Assembly: GCA_963702555.1 (NCBI GenBank)
Contig: CAVPCW010000011.1
Span: 62,001 to 126,000 of the forward strand
Direction of reading: 5' to 3'
DNA from: CAMFLJ01 sp963702555
Lineage (GTDB): Bacteria > Actinomycetota > Acidimicrobiia > Acidimicrobiales > Acidimicrobilacustridaceae
DNA: 64,000 nt
The position numbers were made by a program, and so were the translations under genes. The notes under the pieces are model-generated. The model was not told where the DNA came from and did no database searches. It saw nothing but the letters and a program-made list of their open reading frames with translations. Position 1 is the first letter of the stretch. Each line of letters begins with the position of its first letter. Below, piece by piece: positions 1 through 9,038 of the stretch.

Positions 1-1
1 C

Positions 2-1738
2 TGGACCCCGCCCGAGCCGGAGCCGGAGCGCTCGCCCTTCGAGCCTCGGGGCCCGTTGCCCCCGAAGCCGTCGCTGTCGCCCTCCCTCGCCTCGAAGTCG
101 GCGGCGGCCGAGGCGTCCACCGCCACCACCCGCGCTGCGTGGCGCCCCGGCACCGGCGCCGCGGTCGTGCCCGTCGACGAGGCCCCGCCCACCGCGCTCG
201 GCGTCGAGCTGCGCGAGGGCCGGGTGCACGTGTTCCTGCCGCCCCTCACCCACTTCGAGGACGCGGTCGAGCTGCTCGCCGTCATCGAGGCCGAGGTGAG
301 GGCCGCCGGCGTGGAGGTCGTCATCGAGGGCTACCCACCGCCCCGCGACCCCCGTCACCGCACGCTCGTCGTCACCCCCGACCCCGGGGTCATCGAGGTC
401 AACCTCCAGCCCGCCCGCTCATGGGAGGAGCTGGTCGAGACCACCGAGGTGCTCTACGAGGCGGCCCGTGAGTCGCGCCTCGGCACCGAGAAGTTCGAGC
501 TCGACGGCACCCACTCGGGCTCAGGTGGCGGCAACCACGTCACCCTGGGCGGGGCCACGCCGACCGACAGCCCGTTCCTGCGCCGGCCCGGCCTGCTGCG
601 CAGCATGGTCACCTACTGGCAGCACCACCCGTCGCTGTCGTACCTGTTCTCCGGCCGCTTCGTCGGCCCCACCAGCCAGGCGCCCCGCATCGACGAGGCC
701 CGCCACGACGCCCTCGACGAGCTCGAGATCGCCTTCGGCGAGATGGACCGCCTCGGCGACGACGTGCCCCCGTGGCTGGTCGACCGGCTCTTCCGCCACC
801 TGCTCGTCGACCTCACGGGCAACACCCACCGCGCCGAGTTCTGCATCGACAAGCTCTTCACACCCGAGGGGGAGCGAGGCCGCCTCGGCCTGCTGGAGAT
901 GCGCGGCTTCGAGATGCCACCGCACCACCGCATGGCGTTGGTGCAGGCCCTGCTCGTGCGGTCCCTCGTGCTGCGGTGCTGGGACGACCCCTACGAGGCT
1001 CGCCTCGTGCGCTGGGGCACCGAGCTGCACGACCGCTTCCTGCTCCCGCACGAGGTCGCCACCGACATCGCCGCGGTGGTCGACGACCTCGTCGACCACG
1101 GCATCGCCTTCGAGCTCTCGTGGCTCGACCCGTTCCTCGAGTTCCGCTTCCCCCGCCTCGGCACGGTCGAGGTGCAGGGCGTGCGCCTCGAGCTGCGAGC
1201 CGCCATCGAGCCGTGGCTGGTGCTCGGTGAGGAGGTCTCCCAGTCGGGCACCTCCCGCTACGTCGACTCGTCGGTCGAGCGCCTCCAGGTCCGCGTCGAG
1301 GGACTCGTCCCCGGCCGCCACGTGGTCACCTGCAACGGGCGGGCGGTGCCGCTGCGGCCCACGGCCAATCCCGGAACCCACGTCGCGGGCGTGCGCTACC
1401 GGGCCTGGCAGCCGCCCTCCGCGCTGCACCCCACCATCGCGGTGCACTCGCCCCTCGTGTTCGACCTCGTCGACCTGGCTGCGGGCCGCTCGATCGGCGG
1501 CTGCACCTACCGGGTGAGCCATCCCGGCGGCCGCAACTACGACCGCTTCCCGGTCAACGCCAACGAGGCCGACGCCCGGCGCACGGCGCGCTTCGGCACG
1601 GTGGGCCACACCCCGGGCCCGGTCGACGTGGCCGGGTTGGAGTCCGAGCTGTCCCGCATCGACGGGTACCCTCGCACCCTGGACCTGCGCCGCCCGGCGA
1701 CGCTGGCCCCGGCGGCGCCACTTCGCCCCGCGCACTGA
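2..1738 (+). CDS. DUF2126 (transglutaminase-associated) protein, C-terminal part
   Basis: The reading frame is open from the first bases of the window, so the start lies outside it; an internal TTG at 56 is not a convincing start. The visible 578 residues match the DUF2126 region that forms the C-terminal half of large (about 1,100 aa) transglutaminase-like proteins. Landmarks are a GSGGGNHVTLGG stretch near residue 170 and SPFLRRPGLLRSMVTYWQ just after it. The N-terminal transglutaminase core is expected upstream and cannot be seen. It is followed after 19 bp by an ATP-grasp/alpha-E gene and then a small transglutaminase-like gene, the order typical of this conserved but uncharacterised operon. 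Function unknown; peptide or protein amide-bond chemistry is the family-based guess. Confidence 0.85.
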   Translation, partial: WTPPEPEPERSPFEPRGPLPPKPSLSPSLASKSAAAEASTATTRAAWRPGTGAAVVPVDEAPPTALGVELREGRVHVFLPPLTHFEDAVELLAVIEAEVRAAGVEVVIEGYPPPRDPRHRTLVVTPDPGVIEVNLQPARSWEELVETTEVLYEAARESRLGTEKFELDGTHSGSGGGNHVTLGGATPTDSPFLRRPGLLRSMVTYWQHHPSLSYLFSGRFVGPTSQAPRIDEARHDALDELEIAFGEMDRLGDDVPPWLVDRLFRHLLVDLTGNTHRAEFCIDKLFTPEGERGRLGLLEMRGFEMPPHHRMALVQALLVRSLVLRCWDDPYEARLVRWGTELHDRFLLPHEVATDIAAVVDDLVDHGIAFELSWLDPFLEFRFPRLGTVEVQGVRLELRAAIEPWLVLGEEVSQSGTSRYVDSSVERLQVRVEGLVPGRHVVTCNGRAVPLRPTANPGTHVAGVRYRAWQPPSALHPTIAVHSPLVFDLVDLAAGRSIGGCTYRVSHPGGRNYDRFPVNANEADARRTARFGTVGHTPGPVDVAGLESELSRIDGYPRTLDLRRPATLAPAAPLRPAH

Positions 1739-1757
1739 GACGCACGCACCCCGCGCC

Positions 1758-4358
1758 ATGACCCCGCCGCCCCCCACCACCGAGCTGCCCGTCGGCTACC
1801 GCCCCACCGACGGCGTCTTCGACGAGCTGTCCGACGGCGGTGGCGTGCGCAAGCACTGGGCCCACGTGGCCCGCACCCTCGACCACCTGGGCCCGATGGA
1901 GCTCACCGCCCGGGCCAACGAGGCGCGGCGCCTGCTGGCCGACGACGGCGTCACCTACAACGACGTCAGCGAGGGCACCACCGAGGTCCGGTCCTGGATC
2001 CTCGACCCGGTGCCGGTGGTCGTGTCGGCCGACGAGTGGTCGGGCATCGAGGCGGGCCTCGCCCAGCGGGCCGAGCTGCTCGACCTGGTGCTCTCCGACC
2101 TCTATGGCCCTCGGAGGCTGATGGCCGAGGGCGTGCTGCCCCCGGAGGTCGTCTACGGCCACCCGGGCTTCCTGCGACAGTGCGACGGCATCAGCCTTCC
2201 CGGCGGGCACCAGCTGTTCAACGCCGCCTTCGACCTCGCCCGCGACGCCGACGGCACCTGGACCGTGCTCTCCGACCGCACCCAGGCGCCCTCGGGCATG
2301 GGCTACGCGCTGGAGAACCGCGTGGTCGTCTCCCGCGTGCTGCCCGACATGTACCGGGAGGCCGAGGTCCTCCGTCTCGCGCCGTTCTTCCGCGAGCTGC
2401 GGGCGGCCCTGCAGCGGGTCGCGCCGGCCCAGGTCGAGGTGCCGCGCATCGTGGTGCTCACCCCGGGCCCGTGGAGCGAGACGGCCTACGAGCACGGTGC
2501 CATCGCCACCTATCTCGGCTACCCGCTGGTGCAGGGCTCCGACCTCCGGGTGCGCGACGGCCGGGTGTGGGTGCGCACCCTCGGCCGGCTCGAGCCGGTG
2601 CACGTGATCCTGCGCCGCGTCGATCCTCCGTGGTGCGACCCGCTCGAGCTGCGCCCCGAATCCACCCTCGGCGCGCCCGGCCTGCTGGAGGCGTGCCGGG
2701 TCGGCAACGTCTCGGTGGTCAACACCCTGGGCAGTGGCGTGCTCGAGAACCCGGCGCTGCTGGCGTTCCTGCCGCAGCTCTCCGAGGCGCTGCTGGGCCA
2801 GCCGTTGAAGCTGCCGTCGGCCCGCACGCTGTGGTGCGGCGACCCCGAGTCGTTGCGCGAGGTGCTCGGCCGCCTCGACCAGCTCGTGCTCAAGTCGGTG
2901 TCCGGGGAGGTGCGCACCACCGTCGTGGGCCAGGGCCTCTCCTCCGGTGAGCTCGACGAGCTCCGCACCCGCATCCTGGCCAAGCCCCATGCATGGGTGG
3001 GCCAGGAGCCGGTGCAGCTCGGCTCGGCCCCCACTCTGGTCGACGGCGCCCTCGAGCCCCGCCGCTCGGTGGTCCGGGGCTTCGTCGTGGCCCGCGACCG
3101 CGGCTACGCGGTGATGCCCGGCGGCCTCACCCGGGTGGCCGGCGGCCCGCACGACCCCATCGTCAGCAACCAGAGCGGGGCCTGGAGCAAGGACACGTGG
3201 GTGCTCAGCCGCGAGCCCGAGCGCCTCACCGGCTTCTGGCTCCAGCCCGACGACACCATCGAGGCCATCGAGCCGGAGACCTCGATGTCGCAGCGGGCCG
3301 CCGAGAACCTGTTCTGGCTGAGCCGCTACGCCGAGCGCTCCGAGGACCTCGTGCGCCAGCTGCGGGTCACCTCCGACCGCCTCATCGAGTTCGCGCCCGG
3401 CACCAACCCGGCGGGCAACGCCTGCGTCAACGTGCTGCTGGCCGCGCTCACCCACACCAGCGGCACCTACCCGGGCTTCGTCGGCGACAGCGACGCTGTC
3501 GCCGGGCGCCTGGCCGAGCCCGGCCCCGAGTTCCGGGCCCTGCTGGTCGATGCCGACCGCAGCGGCTCGGTGGCCCACTCGGTGCGGGCCATGCTCAACG
3601 CCGCCGCCCAGGTGCGCGATCAGCTCTCCAACGACACGTGGCTCGTCGTCGGCCACCTCGAGCGCGACCTCGCCGTGCTCGACCGCAACCTCCCGGTCGC
3701 CGCCGTCACCGGCGCGCTGGGCCGGGTGATGGCGGCGATGCTCGCCCTGGCCGGGCTGTCGGCGGAGTCGATGGTGCGCGACGACGGCTGGCAGTTCATG
3801 GAGGCCGGGCGTCGCCTCGAGCGGGCCCTCCAGCTGTGCAGCCTCCTGCAGGCCACGATCACCACCCGGCGCGACGCCGCCACCGACAGCCTGCTCATCG
3901 AGTCGATCCTCACGTCCGCCGAGAGCATCGTCACCTACCGCCGCCGCTACCGCTCCCACGCCCAGGTCGAGACCATGCTCGACCTCCTCGTGCTCGACGG
4001 CGACAACCCCCGGTCGCTCGCCTACCAGGTGGCCCGGCTGGGCGACGCCATCGGGGCCATGCCCCACCCCGAGCCCGAGTGGCGCGAGCGCATCGACGGC
4101 CTGGTCGACGAGCTGGCCAACCTGGTCGCGCTCGCCGACACCAACGAGCTGGCCCGCGCCCACGACGTCGGCACCGACGACGTCGGCGGCGAGGCCACCT
4201 CGTTGACCGAGTTCCTGTTCGAGGTCTCGGCCCTGCTCACCGCCCTGGGCGACGCCCTCGACAGCGCTCACTTCTCCCATCAGCTCCCGCAGCGGGTGGT
4301 GGCCGTGGCGCCGGCGCCGGGTGCGTTCCTACAGCAGCAGCAGGAGCGACGGGGATGA
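1758..4358 (+). CDS. Circularly permuted ATP-grasp protein fused to alpha-E (DUF403) domain
   Basis: 866 aa, ATG start. Residues about 1-505 resemble the circularly permuted ATP-grasp (type 2) family: YNDVSEGTTEVRSW near the N-terminus, a GYALENRVVVSRVLPDMY block, and RRVDPPWCDPLELRPES later. From about residue 509 the protein changes to the all-helical alpha-E domain, starting MSQRAAENLFWLSRYAERSE. In many bacteria these two domains are separate adjacent genes; here they are one polypeptide. ATP-grasp enzymes of this type are predicted to form amide bonds between carboxylates and amines; no substrate is known. Its stop overlaps the next start as ATGA, implying translational coupling. Confidence 0.88.
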   Translation: MTPPPPTTELPVGYRPTDGVFDELSDGGGVRKHWAHVARTLDHLGPMELTARANEARRLLADDGVTYNDVSEGTTEVRSWILDPVPVVVSADEWSGIEAGLAQRAELLDLVLSDLYGPRRLMAEGVLPPEVVYGHPGFLRQCDGISLPGGHQLFNAAFDLARDADGTWTVLSDRTQAPSGMGYALENRVVVSRVLPDMYREAEVLRLAPFFRELRAALQRVAPAQVEVPRIVVLTPGPWSETAYEHGAIATYLGYPLVQGSDLRVRDGRVWVRTLGRLEPVHVILRRVDPPWCDPLELRPESTLGAPGLLEACRVGNVSVVNTLGSGVLENPALLAFLPQLSEALLGQPLKLPSARTLWCGDPESLREVLGRLDQLVLKSVSGEVRTTVVGQGLSSGELDELRTRILAKPHAWVGQEPVQLGSAPTLVDGALEPRRSVVRGFVVARDRGYAVMPGGLTRVAGGPHDPIVSNQSGAWSKDTWVLSREPERLTGFWLQPDDTIEAIEPETSMSQRAAENLFWLSRYAERSEDLVRQLRVTSDRLIEFAPGTNPAGNACVNVLLAALTHTSGTYPGFVGDSDAVAGRLAEPGPEFRALLVDADRSGSVAHSVRAMLNAAAQVRDQLSNDTWLVVGHLERDLAVLDRNLPVAAVTGALGRVMAAMLALAGLSAESMVRDDGWQFMEAGRRLERALQLCSLLQATITTRRDAATDSLLIESILTSAESIVTYRRRYRSHAQVETMLDLLVLDGDNPRSLAYQVARLGDAIGAMPHPEPEWRERIDGLVDELANLVALADTNELARAHDVGTDDVGGEATSLTEFLFEVSALLTALGDALDSAHFSHQLPQRVVAVAPAPGAFLQQQQERRG

Positions 4359-5269
4359 CCTACCGCGTCGTGCACCGCACCCACTACGAGTACGAGTCCG
4401 ACGTGTCGGCCAGCTACGGCGAGGCCCACCTCCACCCGCGCGAGACCCAGAGCCAGCAGACGTACTCGTCGACCCTCACCGTCGACCCGTTCCCGGAGCA
4501 CTACCGCGAGCGGCGCGACTTCTTCGGCAACCGGGTCGCCCACTTCACCGTGCTCGAGCCGCACCGGGAGCTCACCGTCACCGCCACCTCGATGGTCGAC
4601 GTCCGCGACCGGAGGGCGATCCTCCCGATCGTCGGCGACCTCCGCTGGGAGCAGGCCCGTGACCTGCTGCACCACGACACCGCGGTCGAGACCCTCGACG
4701 CCCGCCAGTTCGTCCTCGCCTCGCCGGCGGCCACCCCGTCGGTGGCGGCCACCGAGTACGCCCGCTCGACCTTCGCACCCGACCGCCCGATGGTCGAGGC
4801 GCTCGAGGAGATCTGCACGCGGCTGCACACCGAGTTCGAGTTCGCCCCGGGGGCCACCACGGTCAGCACCCCGGTCGACGAGGTGCTCGCCGCCCGCAAG
4901 GGCGTGTGCCAGGACTTCGCCCACCTGACCATCAGCGCCCTGCGGGGCCTGGGCCTCGCGGTGCGCTACGTGAGCGGCTACCTCGAGACGGTTCCGCCGC
5001 CGGGCCGGGAGCGCCTGGTCGGCGCCGACGTGTCCCACGCGTGGGTGTCGGTGTTCGTGCCCCAGGTCGGCTGGGTCGACATCGACCCCACCAACGGCAA
5101 GTTCGTGAACAACCGCTACGTCACGGTGGCGTGGGGGCGTGACTACGCCGACGTGCCGCCCCTGAAGGGCGTCATCTACACCCAGAGCGAGCGCCAGAAG
5201 CTGAAGGTCACCGTCGACGTCACCACCATCCCCGACGACGACCCCGCCCTCGCCTCCGTCGCCCGCTGA
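4355..5269 (+). CDS. Transglutaminase-like cysteine protease family protein
   Basis: 304 aa, starting at the ATG that overlaps the upstream stop by 4 bp. The N-terminal about 90 residues are the bacterial transglutaminase-like N-terminal domain (MTYRVVHRTHYEYE). The core contains the Cys-His-Asp triad: Cys in GVCQDFAH, His in SHAWVSVF, Asp in DIDPTNGKFV. The C-terminal end has the usual GRDYADVPPLKGV block. Members are thought to act as peptidases or amidases rather than cross-linkers. With the two preceding genes it forms a three-gene operon likely to act on one peptide or protein substrate. No signal peptide is visible, so it is probably cytoplasmic. Confidence 0.9.
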   Translation: MTYRVVHRTHYEYESDVSASYGEAHLHPRETQSQQTYSSTLTVDPFPEHYRERRDFFGNRVAHFTVLEPHRELTVTATSMVDVRDRRAILPIVGDLRWEQARDLLHHDTAVETLDARQFVLASPAATPSVAATEYARSTFAPDRPMVEALEEICTRLHTEFEFAPGATTVSTPVDEVLAARKGVCQDFAHLTISALRGLGLAVRYVSGYLETVPPPGRERLVGADVSHAWVSVFVPQVGWVDIDPTNGKFVNNRYVTVAWGRDYADVPPLKGVIYTQSERQKLKVTVDVTTIPDDDPALASVAR

Positions 5270-5395
5270 CCCGCTCGTCGCCGGGTCGAGCACCTGATCG
5301 CACGGTCGGCCCTCCGGCACCGCTCGGGCGCCCGGGTACGTTGGCGCCCCTCGACCGGAACCCATCCGGTCACTGATCGACCAGGAGCCGACAGC

Positions 5396-6157
5396 GTGAG
5401 CACCGGCGTGTCGGACCCGTCACCCCCGCGCGGCAGCCTCCGCGGCCGCATGGCCGACCGCCGTTCCACCCGGTACCTCGCCTCCGAGGTCGCCCGTGTG
5501 GCGGCCCTCGACGTGCGCGACACCGACGCGCTGGTCGACATCCACTTCCGGTCGTTCGTCGGCTACGACCACCAGTGCACCGCGCCGGGCTTCCGCCTCG
5601 CCCTGCGGCTCCTCGGCGGTCGCCCGGCCCGCATCGTCGAGACCGGCACCTCGGCGTGGGGGGTCGACTCGACCCTGCTGTTCGACTCCTACGTCCGCCA
5701 CTTCGGCGGGCGGTTCGACTCGGTCGACCTGCGGAGCCTGCCGAGCGATCGCCTCCGCCCGGTCGTCGGCCCGTCGACCCATCTGCACGTGGGCGACAGC
5801 GTGGCCTTCCTCGGCGGCCTCGAGGCGGAGACCGGTCCGGGGCCGGTGGACCTCGTCTACCTCGACAGCTACGACCTCGACTGGGCCGACCCCGCCGCGT
5901 CCGAGGCCCACGCCGTCGCCGAGTGGGCGGCGTTCCGCACTGTCGCCCGGCCCGGCACCCTGGTGCTGATCGACGACACCCCGATCGACGTGAACTGGGT
6001 GTCCCGCAACGACGTGGCCGCGGCGGCCTCCGCCCACCTGGCCGCGACGGGCGAGATGCCCGGTAAGGGCGCCCGCCTGTTGCGCGAGACCGCCGCCGAC
6101 GCGTCGGTCGAGGTCCTGTGGCACGGCTACAACGTGCTGCTCCGCATCTGCGCCTGA
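5396..6157 (+). CDS. Class I methyltransferase-like protein
   Basis: 253 aa, GTG start with AGGA 9 nt upstream. A Rossmann-like arrangement is visible: motif I-like RIVETGTSAWGVDSTLL around residue 75, an acidic residue after the next strand (FDSVDLRS), VDLVYLDSYD in the middle and GTLVLIDDTP further on. This pattern resembles class I SAM-dependent methyltransferases that act on small molecules or glycans, including the DD motif seen in metal-dependent O-methyltransferases. The substrate cannot be inferred. It stands alone between the transglutaminase operon and the tRNA cluster, separated by 126 bp upstream. Confidence 0.6.
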   Translation: MSTGVSDPSPPRGSLRGRMADRRSTRYLASEVARVAALDVRDTDALVDIHFRSFVGYDHQCTAPGFRLALRLLGGRPARIVETGTSAWGVDSTLLFDSYVRHFGGRFDSVDLRSLPSDRLRPVVGPSTHLHVGDSVAFLGGLEAETGPGPVDLVYLDSYDLDWADPAASEAHAVAEWAAFRTVARPGTLVLIDDTPIDVNWVSRNDVAAAASAHLAATGEMPGKGARLLRETAADASVEVLWHGYNVLLRICA

Positions 6158-6203
6158 CCCGGGACGGCACGGCGCGGACCACCCCGCCGAACGCCAAAAC
6201 GTA

Positions 6204-6230
6204 CGGAACCCCTGCAGGGCAGGGGTTCCG
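6204..6230 (-). terminator. Rho-independent terminator of the tRNA cluster
   Basis: A 10-bp perfect stem (CGGAACCCCT with its complement) around a 7-nt loop lies just past the 3' end of tRNA-Phe on the minus strand and is followed by TACGTTTT. It would end the tRNA-Glu/Asp/Phe transcript. On the plus strand it lies 47 bp after the methyltransferase-like gene and could also act there. Confidence 0.75.
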
Positions 6231-6234
6231 CAAG

Positions 6235-6307
6235 TGGTCGGGACCGGCGTCGATCCGGTGACCTATCGCTTTTCAGGCGATCGCTCTGCCGACTGAGCTA
6301 CCCGACC
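6235..6307 (-). tRNA. tRNA-Phe (GAA)
   Basis: 73 nt on the minus strand. The acceptor stem GGTCGGG/CCCGACC, the D arm with GCTC/GAGC, the anticodon stem ATCGC/GCGAT and loop CTGAAAA (anticodon GAA), and the T arm ACCGG/CCGGT all form. The discriminator is A. CCA is not encoded. Confidence 0.95.
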
Positions 6308-6371
6308 CTGGGCGCCCTCCGCCGAAGCGACAGGGCTACGCCACCTACGACACGAGATCGATGAGCGGCGA

Positions 6372-6449
6372 TGGCGGTCCCGACGGGATTTGAACCCGCG
6401 ACCTCCGGCTTGACAGGCCGGCGTGCACTCCAAACTGCACCACGGGACC
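6372..6449 (-). tRNA. tRNA-Asp (GTC)
   Basis: Minus strand. Acceptor stem GGTCCCG/CGGGACC, anticodon stem CCGGC/GCCGG with loop CTGTCAA (anticodon GTC), and T arm with GTTCAAAT loop. The discriminator is G and a CCA follows directly in the DNA, unlike the two neighbouring tRNA genes. Confidence 0.95.
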
Positions 6450-6487
6450 ACTGTTGCCTTGCCCTCCCGGAGGAGAGCCAGGTGTTG

Positions 6488-6560
6488 CACCCCCAACGGG
6501 ATTCGAACCCGTGTTACCTGCGTGAAAGGCAGGCGTCCTAGGCCACTGGACGATGGGGGC
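6488..6560 (-). tRNA. tRNA-Glu (TTC)
   Basis: 73 nt on the minus strand. Acceptor GCCCCCA/TGGGGGT (first pair G-U, as is common for actinobacterial tRNA-Glu), anticodon stem CCTGC/GCAGG with loop CTTTCAC (anticodon TTC), T arm ACGGG/CCCGT with TTCGAAT loop. No encoded CCA. It is first in the Glu-Asp-Phe transcript. Confidence 0.95.
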
Positions 6561-6576
6561 TCTTGCCCGTGAGGGC

Positions 6577-8208
6577 TTGGTCACCATAGCAGGAGGCCCC
6601 AGCCCCTCCGCCAATGCATCGGCCGCATCGGCGTCTACGGTTGCCGCCATCTCGTTCCCCGAACCTCCGGGTACCCCGGTCGCCCCCGACCCCGCTCGTG
6701 GCCTCGAGCCCGACGGGTCCGAGCCCACGCCCCCCGCCGGCGTGCCGGTCCGCGATCGCCTGATCGGGGCCGGGGTCGTGCTCGTCCTGGTCGCGATCCT
6801 GGCGGTCACCGCGGTCTGGCGGGTCACCCGCGACGACGCCGCCACCGTCAGCGCCGCCGGCCCCTCGGGGACACCTTCGACCCAGGGCCCGTCGTCGACC
6901 CCCTCGACTGCCACCCCGCCCGACCAGTGGCCGGCCGAGGTGCTCCCGCTCGTGCAGTTCGTCGAGCAGCAGCGGGGCGCACAGTTCGACCACCCGGTGC
7001 CGATCACCTTCCTCACCCCCGAGCAGTACCAGGCCGAGATCCAGGCCGAGGCGACCACCGACGACACCACTGCCGAGGACACGGCGCTCCAGGACGCGAG
7101 CGAGGGCCAGCTGCGGGCACTCGGACTGCTCGACCCGTCCACCGACATGCAGGACGCCGTGGCCCAGCTCTTCGGCGGCGGCACCCTCGCCTACTACGAC
7201 AGCGAGGCGGACGAGGTGAAGGTGCTCGGCACCGAGCTCGACGTCGCCCGCCGGGTCACGCTCGTGCACGAGCTCACCCATGCCTGGCAGGACCAGCAGG
7301 GCTACCTCGACAAGCTCGACGACCTCGAGGACGGCCAGGCCTACGCCCTCCAGGCCCTGGCCGAGGGCGACGCCACCCGCGTCGAGAACGCCTACGTCGA
7401 CAGCCTCTCCAACTCCGAGCTCGACGACTATGACCGCCAGACCGCCCAGCAGGGTGAGGACGTCGACCTCGACGGCGTGCCCGACGTGCTCGTGGCCTCG
7501 TTCGGCAGCATGTACGCCGTCGGTGAGCCCTTCGTCGACATCCTCGACCAGCAGGGCGGCAACGCGGAGGTCAACGCCGCGCTCGCCGATCCCCCCGAGT
7601 CGGAGGCCGACCTCCTCGACATCTCCCGCTACCTCGATGAGGTGGCGCCGCTCGCGGTCGACGAGCCCACGTTGCCGGCCGGGGCGGAGCGCCTCGACGG
7701 CGGCCAGTTCGGTGCCGTGTCCTGGCTCCTCACCCTCGCCGAGCAGGTCGACCCCCGCGCTGCGCTGGAGATGGCCGACAGCTGGGGTGGCGACCAGGAG
7801 GTGATCTACCGCGACGGCGACAGGATCTGCACCGCAGTCGCCTACCGGGGCCTCACCGCGGCCGACACCTCCGCGGGCCTCGCCACCATCCAGGAGTGGG
7901 CGGACGCCATGGCCGCCTTCGACGCCTCGGCCGAGCGCGTCGGTGACGACGCCGTGCTCCGCAGCTGTGAGCCCGCCGACGGCGCGGTCGACCCGGTCGG
8001 GAACGGTCAGGTCGTCGTGGGCTACGTGGCGCTGCGGCTCCAGGCCATCTCCGAGGTGCTCCGCCAGGGTGCACCCCTCGACAAGGCGATCTGCTTCGGC
8101 GACGCGCTGGTCGACGAGATCACGCCCGAGCAGATGCTCTCCGGCGCCGTGAACGACCCCGATGTCGCGACCCAACTCGGCGAGACGGCCGGTCTGGCCT
8201 GCCGCTGA
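6577..8208 (+). CDS. Membrane-anchored HExxH metalloprotease-like protein
   Basis: About 540 aa. The frame is open from an ATG at 6553, but that codon lies inside tRNA-Glu on the other strand, so a later start is more likely: TTG at 6577 (GAGGG upstream) or GTG at 6742, which begins right before the membrane segment. The protein has a Pro-rich cytoplasmic-type N-terminus, one hydrophobic segment (IGAGVVLVLVAILAVTAVW), a Thr/Ser/Pro-rich linker and an extracytoplasmic domain. The motif TLVHELTHAWQDQQG gives a zinc-peptidase HExxH with the usual helix context. No specific substrate or family name can be assigned. It stands alone on this strand, with DUF2017 converging 4 bp away. Confidence 0.7.
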   Translation: MVTIAGGPSPSANASAASASTVAAISFPEPPGTPVAPDPARGLEPDGSEPTPPAGVPVRDRLIGAGVVLVLVAILAVTAVWRVTRDDAATVSAAGPSGTPSTQGPSSTPSTATPPDQWPAEVLPLVQFVEQQRGAQFDHPVPITFLTPEQYQAEIQAEATTDDTTAEDTALQDASEGQLRALGLLDPSTDMQDAVAQLFGGGTLAYYDSEADEVKVLGTELDVARRVTLVHELTHAWQDQQGYLDKLDDLEDGQAYALQALAEGDATRVENAYVDSLSNSELDDYDRQTAQQGEDVDLDGVPDVLVASFGSMYAVGEPFVDILDQQGGNAEVNAALADPPESEADLLDISRYLDEVAPLAVDEPTLPAGAERLDGGQFGAVSWLLTLAEQVDPRAALEMADSWGGDQEVIYRDGDRICTAVAYRGLTAADTSAGLATIQEWADAMAAFDASAERVGDDAVLRSCEPADGAVDPVGNGQVVVGYVALRLQAISEVLRQGAPLDKAICFGDALVDEITPEQMLSGAVNDPDVATQLGETAGLACR

Positions 8209-8212
8209 GGCG

Positions 8213-8695
8213 TTACTCGAGCGTGGACGCGAGGGCGGTGACAGCCGCGTCGACGACGCCGCCCAGGAACTCGTAGACCGCCCACGTCGGGATCATGGGG
8301 TCGTCGGGCTCGAGGTCGGGGTAGTCGTCCTCGACCACGTCGAGCACGGTGCCGAGCACCAGGCGCACGGCGTTCAGGCCGACCATCCACTGCTCGAGGG
8401 TCTCCCGGTCGAGCTCGTCGCGTTCGGTGGAGGCGGCGACGGCGGCCAGGACCTCGCGGCGCGAGCCGAGCAGGTCGTCGTGGACCATGTCCTGGTACTC
8501 GCGGTCGACGTCGGGGTCGGTGGCGTGGGCGGTCGGGAACAGCCGGCGCAGAGCGGGGTTGGCCGCTCCGTCCTCCAGCACCGAGCCGAGGTCCTCGCAC
8601 ACCGCCTGGATGACCTCTCGCTCGTCGCGGCCGAGGTTCACCACGAAGCGGTCCGGGCCCTTGGGTGCGAAGGTCCGGCGGAAGGGGAAGACCAC
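8213..8695 (-). CDS. DUF2017 family protein
   Basis: 160 aa, GTG start one base after the clpS stop. It matches the DUF2017 family, an acidic helical protein of about 170-200 aa found in actinobacteria almost always next to clpS. Visible features are the VVNLGRDEREVIQAVCEDL segment near the start and PMIPTWAVYEFLGGVVDA near the end. Its biochemical role is unknown; the fixed linkage to the Clp adaptor suggests a part in regulated proteolysis. It is the third gene of a ctaA-clpS-DUF2017 operon whose members abut or overlap. Confidence 0.85.
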   Translation of the reverse strand: MVFPFRRTFAPKGPDRFVVNLGRDEREVIQAVCEDLGSVLEDGAANPALRRLFPTAHATDPDVDREYQDMVHDDLLGSRREVLAAVAASTERDELDRETLEQWMVGLNAVRLVLGTVLDVVEDDYPDLEPDDPMIPTWAVYEFLGGVVDAAVTALASTLE

Positions 8696-8696
8696 G

Positions 8697-9038
8697 TCAG
8701 TCCTGCTGCATCGTGGCCCAGAGGCCGTGCTCGTGGAGGCGGAACACGTCGAGCTCCGCCTTCTCCTTGGTGCCGCTCGACACCACCGACCGGCCGTTCT
8801 CGTGCACCTCGAGCATGAGCTTCTGGGCCTTCTCGAGGCTGTAGCCGAACAGCTTCTGGAGCACGAAGGTCACGTAGCTCATGAGGTTGATCGGGTCGTT
8901 CCAGACGATGACGACCCACGGGGCGTCGGGCTCGAGGGTGGTGTCGATGCCCGGCTCCTCGACCTCCGCCTCCGAGGGCGCGGCACCTCCGGCGAGCACC
9001 GCACGGGTGGGGCCGGATCGGAACGAGGGCTGCATCAC
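8697..9038 (-). CDS. clpS: ATP-dependent Clp protease adaptor ClpS
   Basis: 113 aa, GTG start overlapping the ctaA stop as GTGA (a second possible start, ATG, follows directly). ClpS delivers N-degron substrates to the ClpA/ClpC unfoldase. The core is clear: VVIVWNDPINLMSYVTFVL, then the helix with KAQKLMLEVHENGRSVV, and the family hallmark Asn-Asp pair that binds the substrate N-terminus. About 35 extra N-terminal residues are disordered and are expected in this family. The gene is translationally coupled to ctaA and to DUF2017. Confidence 0.95.
   Translation of the reverse strand: MMQPSFRSGPTRAVLAGGAAPSEAEVEEPGIDTTLEPDAPWVVIVWNDPINLMSYVTFVLQKLFGYSLEKAQKLMLEVHENGRSVVSSGTKEKAELDVFRLHEHGLWATMQQD

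Noticed and set aside
1554..4280. Long open frame of about 900 codons on the minus strand
   Set aside because: It mirrors the ATP-grasp gene, has repetitive His/Gly/Val-rich composition and no family match; opposite-strand openness is expected from GC-rich third positions.
5370..6233. Minus-strand Arg/Gly/Pro-rich frame opposite the methyltransferase-like gene
   Set aside because: Low-complexity composition, no homology, and it runs through the tRNA terminator hairpin.
6553..6576. ATG at 6553 as the start of the HExxH protein
   Set aside because: It lies within the tRNA-Glu gene on the other strand; later starts are more credible.
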